In this document: positions 32,901 through 46,383 of the stretch, piece by piece | Numbering within the stretch: the first letter of the stretch is position 1 | How the letters are laid out: each line of letters begins with the position of its first letter | Program-made: the position numbers and the translations under genes | Notes under the pieces: model-generated | The model's database searches: none | What the model was told of the DNA's origin: nothing | The model's input: the letters and a program-made list of their open reading frames with translations, nothing else | NCBI GenBank assembly: GCA_963930655.1 | Contig: OZ005607.1 | Location: forward strand, 20,596,374 to 20,660,373 | Origin: Myrica gale | Taxonomy: Eukaryota; Streptophyta; Magnoliopsida; Fagales; Myricaceae | Reading direction: 5' to 3' | DNA: 64,000 nucleotides

Positions 32901-34261
32901 CGGTTTAAGTTATAGCTATTGTCCATTGAGTGAGTTCTTCACCATAGCATCAGTCTGACCACCCGTCAATTCTAATAAATTCACTAAGCTCAAAGCGATT
33001 GCAACTTATGTTATTCAAACTAGCCTGGTGAATATAGACTACTTAATGTTATTCGAACTGAACTAGTGAACATAGACTTATACTAATCGAGCTAAAGACT
33101 TGCTGACAAATTTAACTTGAATACTTGAAAGATAGCCCAGGTAGGCTGAATCTCTCTTCTCTGTGGAATGGTGGATTCCCGCCACTAACCAACAAATGAT
33201 TTGCCCCAAAGGTGAACCTCTCATTTATTGGTGTTTGACATTGACAAGTCGATCACGGACAATGCCATTCAGAAGCCCATCGATCATAGCAAGTAGATGT
33301 ACAACAAGAAGGAGACATGGCTCAAGCAGAACTCTTTCCTTGCACACAACATGTCTGGGCATAGCTACTCTCTTCTGTCAACATGCAGCCCACCTCTGTT
33401 GCCTCTATTTGGCTGAGTGTAGTGTTTGGTGCATGTACAGCCAAGTGATCTCGCCTTATGTCGTTCAATTATCACTCAGCCTGCAGTGCCCGCGTCAATC
33501 TCACTTAAAGATTTTCTTTACGCTCAACGATGACTGTATCCGAAGATTTGTCTTGATTAATTTGCATTATTGGGTCATCTGATACCGGAGTTGATCCCAA
33601 GGGAATTAGTAAACAAATGGGGTTTCAGACTCTTGGTCTACGCTATGCGATTTGCTTATTGAGGCTAGTTCAAAATACCTTCTCTTCTAATCACACATCG
33701 AGGTTAGGCTGCTAATTAAATTAACTTCTTGGGGTTCTCCACTTTGTGTCAGTGATTAATCATACAATGACAGTATAATTTGAAGTTTGAAGACCTTTTT
33801 TTCAAGCTGAAGTTGCATATATTATCACGCCAATATCATGAAAAAGGGAGAGAGAGAATGAACAGAACTTTGGTAGAATAAACTCATGTGCAAGAATGTG
33901 CAAATTTATGCAGAAAAGATACTCTGTTTTTTTAATGGTAAGTTAGGCATAAAAGATATCGTTTGGTAAGTTAGGCTTCAAGGATATCAGTCAAACAGTA
34001 GACTGGATAAAATTTTGTACAAAAAAGTCGCGGTGGAATAGTTTGCCTCTATCCTAAAAATCAAATATGTTAGGCTGGCTCCATGTTAGGTCGAGCTGGA
34101 AAAGCCTCTGGCAGGTGCTATCATTGAGCAAATCATACATGTTCCTCTGGCATAAATTTTATATCCTCATCATGGGTTTGCATTCATGTCAAATATCAAA
34201 TCATTGATCCGCAACATCCAATGATATCTGATAACTAAAGATAATATATATATACTCTGGT

Positions 34262-34437
34262 TGCACAATCTATTTGTACCGGACTCGAACAGATTTGACT
34301 CAGCTGATAATGTCTTAATCGAGCTGGAAGCGCAGCGAGGTGGATCATTGCACACTGTATTTGTTCCGGACTCCTACTGACTTGACTCAACTGATAATGC
34401 CTTGATCAAGCTGGAAGCGCAGCGAGATGAATCAAAC
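34262..34437. repeat. Diverged tandem duplication, 87 bp
   Basis: CTGGAAGCGCAGCGAG occurs at about 34324 and 34411, preceded in both by GATAATG(T/C)CTT. A TTTGT(A/T)CCGGACTC block lies before each. Confidence 0.75.
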
Positions 34438-34938
34438 GCAGACATTCCAGCTGAAATGTTTTACTCCAAACCATCTGCCGGCACCCTCTAAAGGGATTTC
34501 ATGTTTAATTTTAAGAAGTTTGCTCCATTTAGTAATTGTTCATTCCTGTACATTTCTCTAGCCACTCAAATTAAGCTTCATTAATCTTTGGCACATAAAA
34601 GATGGCTTTTATATAAAAGAAAATGTACTGCAAAATTCAGGTACTCTTAGCATATAGCCGGCTTTGTATTAGATAAATTCATATACTGGGCCATACAAGT
34701 TTGTATGAGATCCTATTTACATTTTCTCTTTCTATATCGGCAACTCATTGAGACCAACATAAAGGTATCCATCCCTATGCTTTGAAGAGCTTCAACAACA
34801 TGCAAGCAATGCATAGGTAAGACTGAAGAAGAAAAAAACGGAAAATGTTTGTGGTCTTGATTAGTAAAAGTCTCAGGTCCACCTCGTCCCTGATGCCTTC
34901 AGCTTCGAATCATCTCCCTCCAACACCACTGAACTTCC

Positions 34939-37683
34939 TCAAGCATCATTGCCAGGGTCTTGCAGAGGCAGGAATTGGCCCCACTGCCGGGGTGGACTAG
35001 CAAAGTTTTGGACCAAAGCCAATCTTGAACCAGATAAAATGCGTTCAGTAAGACCCTTCACTGATGTAGCTTTGTGAAGGTGATCATCATCATCTTGTGT
35101 TTGAGCTTGTGAAAGCACCTCAGATAATCTTTCCTGATCAAATCTGTCTGAATTTTTTTCCTGAATTTTGGGGCCAAAGTAGTCCCAATTCGAACCGTTG
35201 GAAGTTCCTCTGTTTAAGCAAATGTTTCCCCATTGTATTTTCTCAGAGAGTGACTTCCTCCCCTTTGAGTCTTTATCAACTGAAACTTTTTGCGGATCAT
35301 CTTGTGCATCGTCTCCATGAACATAACACCATTTGTAGCTCTTGTTCATGTTGTCCATGTTCAATTCAATGGAATGAAGATCACTTTCAGCCGAGTCATC
35401 TCCATCGCAACACTCTTCTCCATTTGCCACTTTGCCTTCAGCCTCTTCCCTCTCGGCATTCTGAGATGACCCAAAATTGATCTTTTTCAAGTAGGCCTCG
35501 AGCTCCTTGATCTTTTCAAACTTTGGAGAGCCATCACCATTTTCTTCACCAACTTTGGTCTCCAAGTAGGCCTCAAGCTCATTTCTAAGCGTTTCCACAG
35601 CCGCGTTCTTCTCCTCAAAATGATACTTAGCTTCTGACAGCTTCATCTGGACTCTCTCCTCGCGCAATACATCAGCCAGCTGAAGCATTTCCCTTTCTTT
35701 TTCCACTTCTTCCCGAACTTTTGCCGACTCTCTCTTCAGTTCTTCTACTTGGGCCCTGTCTTCACCAATACCTCTGGCCAAATCATCACAAATTTGCTCC
35801 AAAATTTCCTTTGCCCGCTTCTCCCTCTCAAGCTCCTTCACTGCCTTTGATAAGTATTCCTTCGTATTTGCAAGTTCTTTACCAAGCTTCTTGTTTAATC
35901 TCTCTGTCTGTCTTCTGAGCTTCCTCTCAACCTCAAGTTCTTCCGCAACGCGTGCTACGGCATCATGAATCCTATCTCGTTCTTTGATCTTCCAAGCTCC
36001 CTTTTCTTCTGCAAAATGTTTCATGAGGTACTCAATCTCGTTGCCGTTAGACCTTTGTTCACGGATCAATTGGTCCACCTGGTTGCATGCTCGATCAAGC
36101 TCAAGGCGCAAGGCCGAGAACATTGACATGCCTGAGGAGCGCTGTTCTTGAAGGCCCCAAACATGATTCAAAACTTTTAGAAGCTCCTTAGATGTAGACA
36201 GGCCATTACTGACCTCCTTTAAACGGGTCTTGACTCCAGTTGTGCATTTTCGATGAATCTTCCCCAAATAATGAATTTCCATCTGCATTAGGGAACCCAT
36301 GTCTTTCTTACTACCAAAGGATCCAATCTCAAAACGATTCTAACATGTCATCAAGTTTCCAGTAAATGTAACTCGCGGATAACAAGTACTGCCACTGACC
36401 TTGAAAGTCATTTCAAACACGCAAAATTTCTCATAGAACAAACACTTGTGGACACGCACGTCTCATTGACATGTCAAAATAATCAGGGGCCATTGAAGGA
36501 AAAGATGGAAGCCGTAAACATGAAAATGATTTTTCAAGAGCTGCCATCTTTGATGGCACTTTCAAAATGTGACTCTGCATAACTCAAAAGCTTTAACATT
36601 GAAACAGTGATGGTGTCCAGAGAGAGAGGAAATATGTTTCGACTACTTTTTCCTTTATTTTCAGTTCTACAAAAACAATGGAAAATGACAATGCAGAACT
36701 CTAGCTAATAGACCACTACAAGAAAAAGGTTTGCTGAGACGGACTTTGAAAAATGAATGCCAGCATCATATCTATGTCACTGTCATATTTTATTTTCACT
36801 TTTTTTAAAAAAAAAGAAAAATATGCTTTAAAAATTTGAAGCCCAACATTCCATAAATGAATAGTGTTGGTCTACCTCTATCAAACTGGCATTGCTGCTG
36901 GAGTCTAACCCTCCCAAACAAGAGTCAGTCAACTGCAGCCTGTGAGAAATGGCTGATATTCTTCTCTGGTGACTACTACCTTCAGATCTCTCCATTCTCT
37001 GCATAATTTTTGGAACAATAGAGGAACAGAAGTACTTCAGTTATGTCACCATCACATATTAAACTTTCCCAACAAAGAAAAAGTAATGCATCTACGAGAT
37101 CCAACTGAACGGTAGAGAATCACTTTCTGAATGGTAGTGTCACTGGTGGAGGTAACACTCCTTTGGAAACGAAAGACAAATGCAAATCTCAATGCCAATG
37201 GGTGAATCTAAAGTCCAAGCGTAGAAGTAAAACATAACCCACCTCTGAAATAGGACTACGACATGGATCTGACAAATGGTGGGATAATTTAGCCACTCTT
37301 TCTCGGCTTGCAAGTTCTTTCTTCTGATCCTTCACTGCCCCCGAGCCTTTCTGTACTTGCAGAGAAGGAACCTCGTTGATCTCCCATAAGGTAGCAGCCA
37401 GCTTCCGCGCAGACATCGACACTTCCTTCCCTCTACCACCGCCACCTTTACTAGTCGGGGGCTTGGGGAAGTCTGCGTTTTCCATCACAAACGAAGGCGA
37501 TCTCGTAGCTGTCTTCCACGTCGGGACTTGAGTGCTCGACCCTCCTCGCTTTCCGACCAGAATTGCACGCTTGAATCGGTATTTTCGAACTAACGAAGAC
37601 GACGACGACGACGAACAGCCTCGCTTTCTGATCCTGGACACCCTCCCTTTCTTTCCGTCCAAGTTGTGGTTGTGCCAAGACAT
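34939..37683 (-). CDS. Coiled-coil protein of the At5g41620 / BRANCHLESS TRICHOME-related family, 635 aa
   Basis: Three exons were spliced by eye: 37683-37243, 36998-36876 and 36282-34939. All junctions are GT-AG, all introns in phase 0. Residues 1-147 are basic and Ser/Gly-rich, with SARKLAATLWEINEVP and HHLSDPCRSPISE. Residues 148-188 contain RRISAISHRLQLTD and NASLIE. Residues about 235-430 are a long coiled coil (VDQLIREQRSNGNEIEYLMK, ELEVERKLRRQTERLNKKLG, EEVEKEREMLQLADVLREER). The C-terminus has ESDLHSIELNMDN and PRQWGQFLPLQDPGN. This order matches plant proteins named 'intracellular protein transport protein USO1-like', relatives of BRANCHLESS TRICHOME. Family knowledge on function is thin: a scaffold or cytoskeleton-linked role in cell shape is suggested for BLT. 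The first ATG of exon 1 was chosen because the basic N-terminus follows it. Confidence 0.9.
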
Positions 37684-38587
37684 TGTAAGTATAGCACACG
37701 AGAATCGTCAACAAGAATCTTGAATACCCGATCCTGGGATTTTCAAGATTTCCAATATTTGGACTGGTGTTAAAGTCGCCAGTGGGTACATTGACGTTGA
37801 TCCTTTTATTTTTGGGAAGTTTGGGACTGTTGGGCCTTGAGTTTAGCAAAGAAAAGTGGCTGTCAAAGATTCTGCCTGTGGGAGCATTTGGCAGTCTTTA
37901 AAGATCTAAGGGCCTAAAAAGTGCAGTGGAGAGAACTCTCAAAGAAAAATAGGAATGTGTATGGGATTTCACTGAAACCGAGAGGCTTTGAATACCCCCT
38001 CCCCTTTCGCTTTGCTTTGTTTCAGATATCTTAAGAGGGAAAGAAGGAAAAGCAAACCGAGAGAGATCATGGATATGTGGAACAGTGGAAATGGTAGCTC
38101 AGTAGCTCCCGATGTTCCCCCCCTCCCCCATGTTCGTTTGGCGTTGGGGTGGGTTGAGTTGGGGTGGGTGAGTTTAAAAGACGAGAAGAGGACGTGGCCA
38201 ACACGTGAGCCAAAGTGCACTCAATCAGGGACATGCATGTGAAAGGGGAATGGCTCCGGGTCAGAATCTTGACCAGGTTCTGCGTATTCTCCATTTTCCT
38301 ATTAGCCCTCCCAATCCCCTCAGCTGGAATGTTCTTCTCTGGTTTTCACCACCGCATATCTTGCAGCATTTAACTTCTACAAATTCCCCTGATTATCGAC
38401 ACCCTGAGTCTTGTCTGATGCAGAAGGGAGAAACCCACGTTGCAGAAGGAGGGTGAGGGGAACAGGAAGGACCCAAGTGGGCAAACGTTGACCAAATCAA
38501 AGAGTTTCACATCAAGCACATATATCATTACAGAACTCATCTTTATATGATGACATAATTCTTTGAAAGTGGGTAAAAATTAGTGAA
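37684..38587. other. Upstream flank of the coiled-coil gene
   Basis: This is probably the promoter side of the minus-strand gene. Several overlapping short frames on both strands (37969-38456) show no similarity. The GGGGTGGGTTGAGTTGGGGT stretch near 38145 is a low-complexity sequence. Confidence 0.45.
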
Positions 38588-38595
38588 CCTGCAGG

Positions 38596-39517
38596 CAGGG
38601 GCGGCTCACAGGGTTAGGCAGGTGAGGGGATCCCTAAGCCTCCGAATTAGGAAATTAGGAAGGTCCTATTATAAAGTTATATTATAATAATATTAAAATT
38701 TTAAATTATGAATGCTAGCAAAATTAAAATTAAGGAAAGAAAAAAAGTTTAAATTTTTTTAGATAAAATTTAATTAAAGACCTATAAAATAAGAATATTT
38801 AAAAATTAAAAATAAATAACTCATCCTATAAATTAGCACTACCAATATCACTTTTTAAAATAATAGCATATAAATATTTCGCTCAATCCCAACTACAACA
38901 TCTATGTACTTAATTACCCAAACATATAAATTCTAACTTAATTTTTTCAACGGTACATAACTATTTTATTGCTAATTAAGTTCTCAAATAATTAAATTAT
39001 AACGTAATCTTTTTAACGGTAAAGTGACACTCTCTACACAGCTACTAATTTATTGCACTTAAGTTCTTAAATAATTAAATTCTAATATCATTTTTTAAAC
39101 GGTACAATGACACATTAATTATGGCTAACATGAAAGGTAACAAACAAAGTGTAAAAAAAAAAATTAGATTTAAATCCTAGAGCATTATATACTCGTTGTG
39201 GCTGTCATAGTTTGAATTTAGTTCTTTATGATACGACTAATTCATGTTCTAAAGCAATATCATTTTTTGTAATAATATAACCTACGTATTCTTTATTTAA
39301 TTCTTCTACAAAAAGATGGAATTTTTATTAGAGTATATTATTTTGACTCCTAAACTTATGTGTCAAAGACGTTGAGAAAGCCATGTGAAAAGTGTTAAAT
39401 TTTGAATTTTGAATTTAAATTTTTAAAAAATTTTATTTTAAAATATTTATTTTTTATATATTAAAATACCTCAATTTTTATTACTTACCTAATTCACCCA
39501 AAAAGGTTAAGCCCCTG
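38596..39517. mobile_element. Probable hAT-like element (CAGGGGCGG end), 922 bp, degraded
   Basis: It starts CAGGGGCGGCTCACAGGG and ends AAGCCCCTG. The flanks CCTGCAGG (38588-38595) and CCTATAGG (39518-39525) match in 6 of 8 positions, differing by two transitions, which fits an old 8-bp duplication. The interior is AT-rich without recognisable transposase. Confidence 0.5.
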
Positions 39518-39525
39518 CCTATAGG

Positions 39526-40104
39526 TTGGTCTCCTAGCCTAGCAAAAGTGTAGATATCTTCATCATGGAGTTCCCTCAGCAATTAATTTTGTAGCTCAAG
39601 TACAGTACTCATCCACATGGCGGTCACTCCAAAGCATGCAGCCCTTGTCCTGAGAAAGAACAAAAACAATCAATTACTGATACAGACTAATTTGTTTATA
39701 TATCTGTACATATAAATCAAATATATATATGTAGTTATACGATCTTGCCCTACAACATCAAGCTCACCCGGATTTGTATATATAGCCATATCTTCGGGAA
39801 AAGATTCGTACCAAAGCATTAGGTAAAAGCTGTTATAAAAGACTATCAATATTTAAAGGAAAGGTTTTAGTCATAAAGTTTGGGTCTTAACAAGTTGTAA
39901 GAGTTGTTTATGTTACCAACACATTAATAAATTAGTCAATGAATTAATGGTACAATTGAAAAAAAAAATTGAGTCATTAATTTGTTGTTTAATGCAATTT
40001 GGACTATTGATTGAATTTATTAATGTGTTAGCAATATCAAAACCCTTATTAGAACCTATTATGACTGAAATTTTAGTACTGAAACATTTCTCCTATATTT
40101 AATA
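39526..40104. other. Intergenic stretch
   Basis: No gene is recognised. A short frame around 39585-39655 (minus) preceded by a splice-acceptor-like CTTTCTCAG could be a stray exon, but I cannot name it. Confidence 0.4.
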
Positions 40105-40492
40105 TTTGAGAAAAATACACTTTTTGCCCCTCCACTTTTAGGATTATGACATTTTGCACCCAAAACTATCAATTTCGTTATATTTCGTCCATCAACTACT
40201 AACCGTTTACATTTTGCACCCATATCATTAATTTGGAAGGAAATTTTTATTTTTGCTCAATGAAATGATAAATTTATTCCTATACAAAATATAATTATAA
40301 AAAATTATGAGAATAAAATCGGCATTTCATTGAATCAAAAATAGTAATTTTGTCCAAATTAACTGTACGCGATGTAAAGTGTAAACGGTTGGAAATTGAG
40401 GTGTGAAATGTAACAAAATTAATAATTTAATATGCAAAGTGTCATAACCTCAATAATCATAAGATGAAAAACTTGTAATATTTAACCCTTAA
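40105..40492. repeat. Foldback MITE, family B
   Basis: The left arm (ATTATGACATTTTGCACCC, ACTATCAATTTCGTTA) and the right arm (TAACAAAATTAATA, GCAAAGTGTCATAAC) are inverted copies. The right end GTAATATTTAACCCTTAA matches the end of 3431-3799. Confidence 0.78.
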
Positions 40493-43421
40493 TATTTTTT
40501 CCAAATTCGAAGATAAGAAGAGCCAACTCAGTGTTTTCAGTACTCCTTACACGTAGAAAAGAAAAATTAAGCAAACAGAAACGCGTATTACTTTTCTCTG
40601 ATCACTAATCTATAACTTTGCATATTAAGTTGATTGATAATCTCTAGGATGAAATTAATAATTGGTCCACTGACACCTCATACAATTGAAGTAGTATCTC
40701 CCTTCTCTCTTTCCCGTCTCGTTGGAGCCACTTATCGGTTCCCAAATCTTGGAGTAAAATTAAATATTATTTATTGGGATCAGAAAGCCATCATTACAAC
40801 ACCTTCTCTTGCTATACCAAGCTTAATGTCTGAACTTAGACCACAAGCTAGACACCATGATATTAAATAATTAAAACAAACGGAAATTCTCAGCCACCAA
40901 TTAGTTATAAAACCCTAGTAATATATCCTCTAATTTCGAGTTAAACAAGACGTGCACAGAGCGTTCATAAAATTGAACAATATTCTTGTCTGCAATGTTC
41001 TTTCTGTATGTTTTCTATAACTTGACCCAGTTGGATTCAGTACTGAAAAAAGCAAGTTCTGCAGCAGAATCGATACAATGAAATACAGATAATGGATTGG
41101 ATCTGTAATCTTAGTAAATTCAAAATTATATTATGCGCTAGAGGTGACATTTTCTGCCCATATCTTGATCTCCCAATATCATAAAGTGAACCTAATATAA
41201 GATCTTCTAGTACTTCTTAAATGTACAAAAATATGGTTAATTTCAAAGGTGATTGCTCGTGGGGATTTGTAACTCACCAACATTCTGGTTTATGAGAGTT
41301 GGCAAAAGATGTACAAAGAAATTATTCGAGTAAATTTTTTTTATATTTATTATAATAAAAATAGATAATTTGATAGAAAAAGAATATTTATTTACCAAAA
41401 TTTTAAAATGACCATTCTAAGTCTCATATTATTTCATTTAACTTGTACACTCATCATTAAAGGTTATCTGCAGTATAACAAGATAAATCCGTAGATTATT
41501 ATGGACTCTGTCTAACTTGTACCATGACGTGGAAAAGTAAAGAATGCAAAGTTAAAAGAATAAATTTCAAAACATTTCTCTTTCCAAACATCATTTTTAT
41601 GGACTCTATTCTCAAAACGCCTTAAAAAAATATCTCAACAAATTTTCTTAATCATTACAATATTAATATATATATATTTATAAATTTCAATAGTAAGATC
41701 TGAAACTGGGGGCGCAAAATATATAGTAAGTAAAAAACACAAAATGTCTATGTTTAGTTGTGTTTTGAAAAAAAAATACCCATTTAAAAAAAGTCTATGT
41801 TTGGTTGTTTGGTTTAATTGAAAGTGATGGACCTTGTAGGAAAGATATTTAGAAAGATAAAATTTTTAAATATATTAATTTGGAGAATGTGAAAATTATA
41901 GAAATACGTATAGGAGGAAATCTTTGTAAGAGGGATTCTTAATTTATGAATTTTTGTATTATTTTTTTATCACAGAAAATGAAGTTAACGAATAGAATGA
42001 AACTTTTATTGGGGGATTGAAAAGGGTCATAGGAAAAACATTATATGTGAATGAAAATTGATTCTTGTTTTCAAAACATTATTAAGAAAAAATTTTGAGA
42101 TATGTTTTTATTAAGTGTTTGCGAGAATAATGAGATTCATAGAAATAATGTTTGGAAATAAATTTTTTTTGAAATTTATTATCTTGAAGAATGTGAGTAA
42201 AAATAGGTTTGGATGAAGATTTTTATAAGATGAATTTTTATAAGTTTTTGTAAAAAAATTTAAATTTTTATAATTTTTTATAGAAATTGAAGCCAATAAT
42301 TAGATATAAAATTATATTGGAGATTGAAATATTTTGTTTACGTTAAAAATAGATTAAAAAATATTTTTAAATAAAAAAACTGGTAATAGGAGAGCTATAG
42401 AGAAAATATCTTCACCCATTCTGAAGTTAAAGTGCCTTCCTAATTTGCTAGCTTAATACCTTTCTCATACGTGCATGTATGGTATATCACATCAATGCAT
42501 TGCGTGCTTAGAAAAAAAAAAAATCAATGCATTACCTGATGGACTGCAAAACTGTGCGTCCATCTGCAGGTAGAAAGAAAAGAAAGGAAAGTTTCCTAAG
42601 CTACCGATTAGGTAGATATAGTAGAGTGGGCTACTCACAAAAGATGGACAGGAGGAGTTTTCAAGTACTGAATAATGAATGCAGACCAACGAATCGATGC
42701 CAGAACATGTCTCTACTCCTTTAATCAATCAGTCAATCATCTTAGCACGAGCTGTTGCCCCACAACCCGCTCAATGTTTGGGATCCGTTGGGATATCTCA
42801 TATCATCGCTGGATTTGGAACTTTTCCTAGCCCTACAGAAACAACCACATCCTGCCTGTGGAAAAAAAGAAAGAAGACAAAAGAAACAAAAGGAAAAAAA
42901 CAAACAGCACCCACATCCTGCTTTAGATTGAGACTCCCACCATGACCAGTGTTCTTTCCCATTTGGCAAGCCACTTATACGATCCTATATATATCTTTGG
43001 CGAAAAGGTCTGTGATCCATGGGCCATCGTACGTACATCTTTTGGAGTGATGGTGGTCCAAGAACCAATTGGATTTTAGGCCCCTAAAGGCCTTGATTTC
43101 GCCGCAGCATGGGTGCTATTCAATGCAAAGCGAACTGAGATTTCAATTGGCTAAAAAGGAGAAAAAGTTTGTACTCGTCTGAGATTTCAACTGACCGTTC
43201 TGCAAGTGGCTGCAGCAGAATGAATGAAGCAGGTGAGTGTTGCCCAAGCAGTACCAAGCTGACTCGTCCTTTTTGGGGAAGGTAGACTCGTCACTCGACC
43301 AAGGGAGACAACTTTGATTGGATTCCATCACTGGTCATAAGTAGCTCCCTGATCGGTAATTGTGAAGCATGGCATAGTGGCCTAGGGGTATCTCACTGCC
43401 TCTTTTAAGTCTTAACCAATG
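40493..43421. other. Long intergenic region
   Basis: AT-rich DNA with no supported gene. Around 41330-41420 there are phrases of MITE family A in reverse (TTATTATAATAAAA, TTTACCAAAATTTT). Frames at 40634-40870 and 42492-42969 show nothing recognisable. The region from 42960 to 43421 is less AT-rich but also unassigned. Confidence 0.5.
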
Positions 43422-43925
43422 CCGTCAGGCAGGGGCGGAGAGAAGGGGGAATCCCACTGCACAAAAAGTACTCCACCAGTTCATTTTTTTTCTGAGTACT
43501 CCAACAGTTCATTGCTCGGAGGGGATTAGGGGAAAAAGTACGAGGCGAACCTAAAGCTTTCATCAATAGCAATTGCAGCACCCACTGAGAATAATTGACT
43601 GCCAAAACATAGTTGTCACTCTGCGGCCGGGCCCATGCATGTGCTGATGTGCAGTTCTGATTTTCGCTTTTTATATAGTCTATTCTTCTGCTCTTGGGCC
43701 ATTAGAACTTCGCATGCACTGGACAAATATATATGCAGCTACACGATGAAGGGAAATGAATATGAAAAACCAATCAGGGTCCCTGTCATTGTTCACGTCT
43801 TTAAAGTATCCCTCATACGACATCTTTCTTGTCCCAAACACCTCAATCCAATTCATACCAACGAACGATATATATATTATACAGATCCCTTTCTTTCTTT
43901 CTTTCTTTTTTATTTTTATTTTTTT

Positions 43926-45240
43926 AATACAGATTCCTTTCGAAACAACATTTTGTAATGATCCACGGATTTGTTTTTTTGATTTTATGGTCTCGTGTAA
44001 GATATTGGAGTCATTTTTATGACTTTAAATTAGTACAACACTTATAGAGATAAATACATTTTGTAATATCCAATTTTGAGGGTCTTTATATATTATACTC
44101 TTAATTATTATTTTTATTACAAATTTTGAATTACGTGAGATTTTCCCGTTCACTACTAAAGTCATAAAGAATTTTACATAGATCAATCAGTTTAAGATAA
44201 TTAACATAGCTTACAGACCATATATGTGAACATCCAAGAAAACGTATTTAGACATGTGAACATCCAATTCTAAGATTCCAAGGATTGAATCTCAAGAAGT
44301 TGGCATTGCTACTATAGAACGTGATCCAGGAAAACGTATTCAAAAACAACATTTAATACAGATTCCTTTTTTTAATACAGATTCCTTTCGAAACAACATT
44401 TTGTAATGATCCACGGATTTGTTTTTTTTGATTTTATGGTCTCGTGTAAGATATTGGAGTCATTTTTATGACTTTAAATTAGTACAACACTTATAGGGAT
44501 AAATACATTTTGTAATATCCAATTTTGAGGGTCTTTATATATTATACTCTTAATTATTATTTTTATTACAAATTTTGAATTACGTGAGATTTTCCCGTTC
44601 ACTACTAAAGTCATAAAGAATTTTACATAGATCAATCAGTTTAAGATAATTAACATAGCTTACAGACCATATATGTGAACATCCAAGAAAATGTATTTAG
44701 ACATGTGAACATCCAATTCTAAGATTCCAAGGATTGAATCTCAAGAAGTTGGCATTGCTACTATAGAACGTGATCCAGGAAAACGTATTCAGAAACAACA
44801 TTTAATACAGATTCCTTTTTTTAATACAGATTCCTTTCGAAACAACATTTTGTAATGATCCACGGATTTGTTTTTTTGATTTTATGGTCTCGTGTAAGAT
44901 ATTGGAGTCATTTTTATGACTTTAAATTAGTACAACACTTATAGAGATAAATACATTTTGTAATATCCAATTTTGAGGGTCTTTATATATTATACTCTTA
45001 ATTATTATTTTTATTACAAATTTTGAATTACGTGAGATTTTCCCGTTCACTACTAAAGTCATAAAGAATTTTACATAGATCAATCAGTTTAAGATAATTA
45101 ACATAGCTTACAGACCATATATGTGAACATCCAAGAAAATGTATTTAGACATGTGAACATCCAATTCTAAGATTCCAAGGATTGAATCTCAAGAAGTTGG
45201 CATTGCTACTATAGAACGTGATCCAGGAAAACGTATTCAG
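43926..45240 (+). repeat. Tandem array, 3 x about 448 bp, inside the hAT-like element
   Basis: AATACAGATTCCTTTCGAAA starts units at 43926, 44374 and 44823. The copies are nearly identical, with isolated changes such as AACGTATTTAG against AATGTATTTAG. Each unit ends with the first codons of the transposase fragment (GGCATTGCTACTATAGAACG... CGTATTCA), so the array duplicates the leader or intron and the coding start. At each junction a 19-bp piece (AATACAGATTCCTTTTTTT) is partly duplicated. Confidence 0.95.
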
Positions 45241-45456
45241 ATATGTGAACATCCAGTTAATCAGCAAGATGAAATTAAAAGAGTTTATCTTAAGGCGAGT
45301 CCATATCAATATATTCCTGCAGCTGGTACTGAATATCCATTTACAGAATTTGAAAAAAATCGTCGACGGTTTTCTTCATCTTGGTATAAGCAATTTCTTT
45401 GGTTGGAATACTCTTCTATAACTAATGCTGCATATTATCTCTCTATTGTTTTCTAG
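45184..45456 (+). pseudogene. N-terminal fragment of a TTF/MYM-type hAT transposase
   Basis: The frame reads ERDPGKRIQICEHPVNQQD, then IKRVYLKASPYQYIPA, PFTEFEKNRRRFSSSWYKQF and WLEYS, ending in a stop after about 90 codons. This matches the start of plant proteins labelled 'zinc finger MYM-type protein 1-like' or 'TTF-type zinc finger with HAT dimerisation domain'. Those begin with a DPG..I..HP...D..RR.Y block and continue with a zinc finger (CLPCYLF-type), which is lost here. Confidence 0.78.
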
Positions 45457-46383
45457 ATTGTCTTTATGCATATTATGTACATTGTATGGCTCATTGACTA
45501 CAACTAGTATTGATTGCAGCAGCAAGAGACGTAAAGCCGGTTTGTGATTTTTTGTTATGAAACTAAGATCCATTGTTAATGTTGTTGGTGCCTCTTGCAA
45601 GTTCAATGATGAACTACGTGCCAATCAAGCAGCTGAAAATTGCACATTTAATTATCATTGATGAACTTGAAACTGGAATAGGGGTAAATTAAATTTATTT
45701 TTAATCGTATTATTTAAAATAATTTTTATTTCTGCCCCTATACAAAGTTTCTGGCTCCGCCACTGCCGTCAGGGATGTAATGGAATGGTGCCAAAGAATT
45801 CGTTGGCTCTGGCGACATCAATGGCTCATGAAAATGGTGTCATGCTTGAACGTGCTCAAATTGGTCATTTCTATGGCAGGATTTAAAGGGTATGACACAT
45901 TAAATCATGATTTAATTTGTTCACAAGTCTAAATCTAACGAAACAAGAAAACTAAACTAATGTTCAAGGAGCATGCATTTGATTGATGTTGTACATTCTT
46001 TATTTTAAATATGACCTCGCACCCAAACCCTTGTAAAGACTGCCAACCCTTTAATGGTCACTATTTGTACTTCTTTGTTTCTTCTTCCATGTGATTGTTA
46101 TTAATACCATATTTTATGTACTATTTGTAGTGGGATGTGACACAAATATTATTTAAGCACTTTGTTATTTAAGTGGGCTTTTCTTAATAGAAAACATAAC
46201 AGCATAGGATTGGCATTAATAGCATTATTTCTATAAATGAAGCCATTACAATATTATTTAGCGAAACATCATTATGTTGAGTTTAGATTACAATAAATAT
46301 TTTGATGATTATAATAAATGAATTATGTATTTGAAATAGACATTGTCAAAAACAAGGACATGATGATCAAAGAGTCACAAGTG

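Larger units (their letters stand above)
32292..34938. other. Intergenic region between nitrilase and coiled-coil gene
   Basis: It holds the 3' flanks of the two genes and two diverged local duplications (32735-32900 and 34262-34437, listed separately). The open frame of 139 codons at 33163-33582 shows no similarity that I can name. Confidence 0.5.
43430..45765 (+). mobile_element. hAT-like element with MYM/TTF-type transposase fragment, 2336 bp
   Basis: It starts CAGGGGCGGAGAGAAGGGGG and ends TGGCTCCGCCACTG. A perfect 8-bp duplication CCGTCAGG flanks it (43422-43429 and 45766-45773). The interior has a three-copy 448-bp array (43926-45240), then the N-terminal part of a TTF/MYM-zinc-finger hAT transposase (about 45184-45456). 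The rest of the transposase is missing, so the copy cannot move itself. Confidence 0.92.

Noticed and set aside
33163-33582. 139-codon frame downstream of the nitrilase gene
   Set aside because: No recognisable domain and no splice or family support. It is treated as chance in intergenic DNA.
35097-35480. 127-codon plus-strand frame
   Set aside because: It is a shadow of the coiled-coil gene on the minus strand and shows no similarity of its own.
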